From NCBI GenBank assembly GCA_036939355.1, contig JALLAP010000704.1:1-11208 (forward strand): a stretch of DNA of 11,208 bases. The letters run 5' to 3'. Below the pieces are notes generated by a model. The model did no database searches, had not been told where the DNA came from, and saw only the letters and a list, made by a program, of their open reading frames with translations. A program made the position numbers and the translations under genes. Source of the stretch: Thalassiosira profunda (lineage: Eukaryota; Bacillariophyta; Thalassiosirophyceae; Thalassiosirales; Thalassiosiraceae). Of this stretch, positions 7,327 through 11,208 are shown in pieces; position 1 is the stretch's first letter; every line of letters begins with the position of its first letter.

Positions 7327-8542
7327 ATGAGGTCGTCGCTGATGCGACTGTCGGCCAGGCCCTCGCCATTCGCCTGCGTCGCCGCGCTGTCGACCCTCGC
7401 CAGGCCCAGTGCGGCGTTTCTTCCCGCTGCAGGGGTGCAAGTGACAGCGACTTCTTCCTCCTCCCTCCCATCGGTGCACGCTCGTCCCATTGCATGCACC
7501 AGTCGGGTGTGGCTGGGGATGGCAGCGATGGGGGATTCGTCGGCCAAAGATGGTCTGTTCCTCTTCGATTTTGATGGTGGTAAGTGACGGTGCATGCACC
7601 GATCGAATGATGCATCAGTGATCTCTGCTAACTGTACCCGCATCTGATGTATGCACCTCCTCTCATGTTGTTACTTTGCATTCTTCCCTTTTGCAGTGGT
7701 CTGCGATAGCTGCGATGAGGTAAGAGATGATGATATTTAAAAGGCACTCACTACTTGCATCTCTGACGCAACATTCCTTCCTTCAGTGCACCGTCTCCGC
7801 GTGGAGGACTTGCAAAATGCTCGACGCCATTCCAAAAGAGGAGGATTCGGCCGGGGACGCCCCTCCTCGCTGGCTGTTCGACAAAATGCGCGAGATTCGC
7901 CCTGCGATTGAGGTGGGGTGGCAAATACCCGTGCTCTTGAGTGTGTTCCTGGAGCAGAAGGCCAGTGCCACTGCCGAAAGTCCAGCTATGTCAGTGCCCG
8001 TGATCATACAACAATACGAAAGATTGGTGGAGGAGTGGCTGTCTCAGCACAATCTAAAGGAGAGCGACATGATACAGACCTTTGGCAAGGTCCGAGATGA
8101 GTGGATTGCATCCGACTTGAGCTCTTGGCTGGATATCAACACTTTTTATGATGGCATCTCGCGAGGAATCACAAACTGTCCGGGCGAGTCGGTATTGGTG
8201 ACAACAAAGCAACAACGCTTTGCCACCGCATTGGTGCGTCATGCAGGGATAGCAGCGGATGCAATGCCAGATGATAGCATCTACGGGCTAGGAATGTACA
8301 AATCCAAAGCAAACGTGATAGTCGATCGGATGCAAAAGGGTGGATACGATGCGGGCAATACCCATTTCTTCGAAGATCGATGGCCGACGCTTGCAAAATG
8401 TCTGAAGGACGACAGGCTTGAGGGTGTCAAGTTTTATCTTTGCTCCTGGGGGTACTGCACAAAGGAAGAGTTGGCGCTGGCCGAAAGCGAGCCGAGAGTG
8501 GAGGTGTTGGCGCTGAATGATTTTGCAAGAGTTGTCACGTAA
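7327..8542 (+). CDS. HAD-superfamily hydrolase, plant/cyanobacterial uncharacterised type, plastid-targeted
   Basis: Exons are 7327-7579, 7697-7719 and 7787-8542, giving 343 residues. The ATG at 7327 starts an alanine-rich signal peptide with SAA|FLPA near residues 28-34, then a Ser/Ala-rich transit-like stretch to about residue 70. The catalytic domain starts with LFLFDFDGVVCDS: HAD motif I, nucleophile D81 and acid/base D83. Motif II is VTTKQ (T231/T232), the motif III lysine is in GMYKSK (K264 or K266), and motif IV is FFED (E288, D289). RPAIEVGW, GKVRDEW, IYGLG and WGYCTKEE resemble an uncharacterised HAD family found in land plants and cyanobacteria. The large insert between motifs I and II is a helical cap. 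Phosphate-ester hydrolysis is the likely chemistry; the substrate is unknown. All catalytic residues seem present. Confidence 0.88.
7580..7696 (+). other. HAD gene intron 1 (117 bp, phase 1)
   Basis: The donor is GTAAGT at 7580 and the acceptor CCCTTTTGCAG ends at 7696. It splits the valine codon after DFDG. It contains a 14-bp perfect palindrome at 7588-7601 centred on TGCATGCA. Confidence 0.92.
7720..7786 (+). other. HAD gene intron 2 (67 bp, phase 0)
   Basis: The donor is GTAAGA at 7720 and the acceptor CCTTCCTTCAG ends at 7786. Together with intron 1 it isolates a 23-nt microexon (7697-7719) encoding most of VVCDSCDE. The joined sequence DFDGVVCDSCDECTVSAW is continuous with the family pattern. 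Confidence 0.92.
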
Positions 8543-8606
8543 TGATCCTACTTTATTGCTCGCCCCGCTGCATCTGCTGTCCAACTTCAACACAAACACG
8601 CATTTC

Positions 8607-9998
8607 CTATCCCTCCAGGTCCTCCAACTTCTTCAGCAGCTTCTGCTCTCTTCCCAACAAGTCTATCTCCCACTTCTCCAAGTCTATCCCTCTGCCTTGC
8701 TTTTCCTTGATGCCGTTGATCTGAGCGAGGAATTTCTTGAGGTTGTCAGCCTGTCGCTGCTTGCCATCATCAGAGACTGTGCTCTGGTGCTCAACAGGTC
8801 CCTCTTGGGGCGCCTTTTCCTCTCCCTCCATGGCAGTGAAGTATTGGTGGAAGACCTCCATTGATAGACCGACAATGTCAATTTCGCGTGGAATGGTCAA
8901 TGAGAACCAACGATTGCCTGCTTTCACAGGCTCAAACACAACTCTGCTCTTGATGCGGATGTGATCAGGACAAAACGAATCGATGTTCAAGTTGGGCAGG
9001 GCACCCTTGATTTCAGCCCCAAACACCGAAATGCCGCTAGACTCTGTGACGGATCTAGTGGCAAACAATAAGAACATCTTGCAGTCGCCACCATCTTGCT
9101 GCAGTTTGTTCCTCAGATGGCAAAAGTGGGTGTAGTTTCCCCGGAAATGAACGCCTTTATCGAACAGCTTCTGAACTCTCTGAGTGTCAGCGACGCAGCA
9201 GACTGTATAGACACTGTTGCAATTACCGCAAACGAGATTGCAGAAAGAAGGTCTGACTGCAGCATTCCACTGAAGGGAGTCCTTCTGGTTGCATCCAAGG
9301 CAGCGTTGGGCGCCGTTTGCAGCATGGTGGAGTACAAGAGCACGGATAAGGTTCGATGGATACTCCCCCTCCGGGGCTTGCTCGAACTGATCCAGCATGA
9401 ACTCCTGGATATCTTGGTCGTGATAAGAGAACCTAGTCAACGGGTGCAAGTATCTAGCGTCCAGGTTCAGCTCCTTGTATGCCCAACTAAGTCGGGGTTC
9501 GCCTCGCACAATGTTGTATGGCGGAAAGGACAAGAATGCACCATACTTGTCATTGATCAAGTCATGAGTCACTCTGGTAGAAGCCTTAGCGCCATCGTTC
9601 GTAGCTTGAACGAGCATATGCCTCAACAACACTCGCAGTGCCTCCTCTTTGTCCTCCGGGAGCACTTGCGTAACATCAAATGGCTCCCAGTTGTCGAGAA
9701 CTTTATCGGCAAAGGAATCCGACGTCATTGCCTTCACTGTCTTGGCAAAGTCAGCATGCGCGTCATCGTCGTAGTGGCCGATCCCCCACCTTTTCAGGAC
9801 GGTGTCAATCTCGGCGACGGCTTCTGCCTCGGTTCTCGGTATGGTAGGGCTCCTATTCTGCCTCCCACCTGAGCTCTGGTAGTTTCTGCGGCCAGAGCCC
9901 GAGTACCCACCACCCAAACTCGCTGCCCTCGAGTTGAACCTCATGGTGATGGTCAACAACGGTATCGTGCTTACAATAGCAAAAACGATGCCACTCAT
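8607..9998 (-). CDS. Unrecognised protein with a central zinc ribbon
   Basis: This is a single exon of 463 residues from the ATG at 9998; a second ATG at 9941 (residue 20, CACCATGAG context) is an alternative start. Residues 1-19 are hydrophobic and could be a signal or membrane anchor if the first ATG is used. Residues 20-55 are Gly/Ser/Arg-rich. Residues 56-220 are an alpha-rich, charged region. A zinc-ribbon-like module follows: C233-x2-C236 and C257-x2-C260, with C253, C267 and C268 nearby. Residues 280-400 look like an alpha/beta domain (GNYTHFCHLRNKL, KMFLLFATRS, VFGAEIKG, SFCPDHIRIKSR, WFSLTIPREIDI). The last 50 residues form a charged coiled coil. I cannot name the family. The zinc ribbon suggests nucleic-acid or protein binding, but this is inference. 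Its stop lies 64 bp from the HAD stop, and its start 114 bp downstream of the hydrolase gene on the same strand. Confidence 0.78.
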   Translation of the reverse strand: MSGIVFAIVSTIPLLTITMRFNSRAASLGGGYSGSGRRNYQSSGGRQNRSPTIPRTEAEAVAEIDTVLKRWGIGHYDDDAHADFAKTVKAMTSDSFADKVLDNWEPFDVTQVLPEDKEEALRVLLRHMLVQATNDGAKASTRVTHDLINDKYGAFLSFPPYNIVRGEPRLSWAYKELNLDARYLHPLTRFSYHDQDIQEFMLDQFEQAPEGEYPSNLIRALVLHHAANGAQRCLGCNQKDSLQWNAAVRPSFCNLVCGNCNSVYTVCCVADTQRVQKLFDKGVHFRGNYTHFCHLRNKLQQDGGDCKMFLLFATRSVTESSGISVFGAEIKGALPNLNIDSFCPDHIRIKSRVVFEPVKAGNRWFSLTIPREIDIVGLSMEVFHQYFTAMEGEEKAPQEGPVEHQSTVSDDGKQRQADNLKKFLAQINGIKEKQGRGIDLEKWEIDLLGREQKLLKKLEDLEG

Positions 9999-10112
9999 TG
10001 TCGTGGTGCGGACGGTGCGGTTGGAGATCGTGAAAATTTCGGGTGAAATATTGAGCCTCTCTGAAAAGGTATCGTATTTCTGCGGGAGCTCGGATCTTGA
10101 CCTCGCATCCCG
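9999..10112. promoter_or_regulatory. Short gap holding the zinc-ribbon gene promoter and hydrolase 3' UTR
   Basis: Only 114 bp lie between two genes on the minus strand. It must contain the promoter of the zinc-ribbon gene unless that promoter lies inside the hydrolase gene or transcripts overlap. The only AT-rich segment is around 10035-10080. No clear TATA box was seen. Confidence 0.4.
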
Positions 10113-11141
10113 CTACATTACTCGCCCCCCTCGTTCGGCCACCGTGCAAAACTTGTTGACTTCGTGCGAATAGATATCAGGCTGCTCGAAGTGAGGGTAG
10201 TGCGCGCAGTCCTCCAACACAATCTCTTCGAATACCAGCCCATCCTCTGACGGCAATGCAAGGACATCTTTCCAGCCGTGAGTGCATTCTTCTGTCACAA
10301 AATCATGCTGCCCTCTGATCATCAATACTGGTGGGAAGTGGCCATCTGTTTCTGCTAGTTTCATCGCGCCTGCATCGAGAGGCGAGGGGGAGTAGTCGTT
10401 TGCAGACCACTCTTTGCCCCGGCGAGTCAGTGCCGATTCTAACTCTAATGGCTTGTCGGGCGTGCGGCAGATGTGCGTGTGAAAGAACTGGTCTCGTATG
10501 CTCAATGGTCTTTGCCGCTGCTCTTTCTTCGTTGGCATTACAGTTTGGATGTGTTGCAGCTGAAACTCCTGGAACATCCGCATTTGCTCGGACGAACTCA
10601 GCTGAAAATTGGTCGATGCATTGGACAGAATCAGCGAAAGGCACTGAAGCGCACTTTCTTCCCCGCTTCTCTCCCCGCCCTTCTTAATCTGTCGTTTCAG
10701 GTATTCGTACCCGATGGCCCCGCCCAGCGAGTGTCCCAGCAGATGAAACCGATCCATCTTCCAACTTTCTCCCAAATGGCGGACCAACTCTCCGAGGTCC
10801 TCTCCCATATGCTCAACGCTGTACCACTCGTCCTGTTGAGGGATCGAGCTCCAACCGCACCCCAGCTGGTCATACAGGGTGATTGCCCTGTTTTTCAAAT
10901 GCGGGCACTCGGCGAGAGGAGTGAGGTATTCCGAGGGCAGGGACGGGCCGCCGTGCACGACGATCAGAGGCGCCGGTTGTGGGTGCGGATTCTGCAGCAA
11001 CGACGGACGGTATATGCGATAGGCGATCCGCAGCGGCGGCTGACTGTTCGATGCGGAGGACGGCAGGGTTCGTTGGAGGAGAAAGGTGCCTAATGTGCAA
11101 TCTGATGGCGCATCAGCAGGGTGTGATGGATTGGTCGACAT
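10113..11141 (-). CDS. Alpha/beta hydrolase, prolyl iminopeptidase (S33) type; N-terminus may extend beyond window
   Basis: Serine hydrolases of this type release N-terminal proline or small residues from peptides, or act as related amidases/esterases. From the ATG at 11141 the product is 342 residues, close to the usual S33 length. The oxyanion-hole motif is HGGPS (63-67), followed by YDQLGCGWSS (90-99), typical of this family. The nucleophile elbow is GHSLGG with S138, and the triad is completed by D280 (RGQHD) and H314 (CAHYPHF). A helical cap with a Lys/Glu-rich stretch (about 145-270) lies between. All three catalytic residues are present. The frame upstream of the ATG has no stop up to the window edge and encodes a leucine- then Ser/Arg-rich stretch that could be a targeting leader. 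The true start may therefore lie outside. Exact substrate is not predictable. Confidence 0.87.
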   Translation of the reverse strand: MSTNPSHPADAPSDCTLGTFLLQRTLPSSASNSQPPLRIAYRIYRPSLLQNPHPQPAPLIVVHGGPSLPSEYLTPLAECPHLKNRAITLYDQLGCGWSSIPQQDEWYSVEHMGEDLGELVRHLGESWKMDRFHLLGHSLGGAIGYEYLKRQIKKGGERSGEESALQCLSLILSNASTNFQLSSSEQMRMFQEFQLQHIQTVMPTKKEQRQRPLSIRDQFFHTHICRTPDKPLELESALTRRGKEWSANDYSPSPLDAGAMKLAETDGHFPPVLMIRGQHDFVTEECTHGWKDVLALPSEDGLVFEEIVLEDCAHYPHFEQPDIYSHEVNKFCTVAERGGRVM

Positions 11142-11208
11142 GCTGCGCGATGATCCTCGCTCGGAGGATGTCGATCGCCGGCTCGTCAGGAGGAGTATGA
11201 ACGCGGCT

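Noticed and set aside
7588..7601. 14-bp palindrome considered as a mobile-element or attachment site
   Set aside because: No transposase, flanking duplication or partner repeat was found, and it sits within a normally bounded intron.
9096..9872. Plus-strand frame of 258 codons opposite the zinc-ribbon gene
   Set aside because: The minus strand has the longer frame with paired CxxC motifs and a structured C-terminus; the plus frame shows nothing recognisable.

Overview
The window looks like nuclear DNA from a photosynthetic heterokont (stramenopile) alga, diatom-like. Genes lie close together on both strands and are split by short GT-AG introns of 66-117 bp. Two gene products begin with a signal peptide followed by an ASAF-type motif (ADA|FSAPP and SAA|FLPA), the mark of import into a complex red-lineage plastid. 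The mismatch-repair gene is the eukaryotic MSH6 type. No bacterial operon features, mobile element, CRISPR array, tRNA or rRNA is visible. The species cannot be named from this sequence alone.

Layout from left to right. (1) 1-1448 (+) is the C-terminal ATPase half of MSH6, cut by the window edge, with one intron. (2) 1538-3278 (-) converges on MSH6 with only 89 bp between the stops. It encodes a soluble GAF-like N-terminal domain fused to an HPP-family membrane domain. (3) 3664-5315 (-) is a long, charged, probably disordered protein of unknown function with an ambiguous 3' splice site. (4) 5604-7109 (-) is a plastid-targeted radical SAM protein of the ArsS (arsenosugar biosynthesis) type in three exons, the last only 28 nt. 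(5) 7327-8542 (+) is a plastid-targeted HAD-superfamily hydrolase with a 23-nt microexon. It diverges from gene 4 across 217 bp. (6) 8607-9998 (-) is an unrecognised zinc-ribbon protein, convergent with gene 5 (64 bp apart). (7) 10113-11141 (-) is an alpha/beta hydrolase of the prolyl iminopeptidase type, whose reading frame stays open to the window edge.

Neighbouring genes in such genomes are mostly independent, so no single pathway is claimed for the window. The one arrangement that suggests co-expression is the head-to-head pair ArsS-like / HAD hydrolase, both with plastid-targeting leaders. The most interesting items are the GAF-HPP fusion, the plastid-targeted ArsS-like enzyme, the two very short exons that automated gene finders are likely to lose, the competing acceptors in gene 3, the AT-rich palindrome-bearing island at 5405-5540, and the unclassified zinc-ribbon protein.
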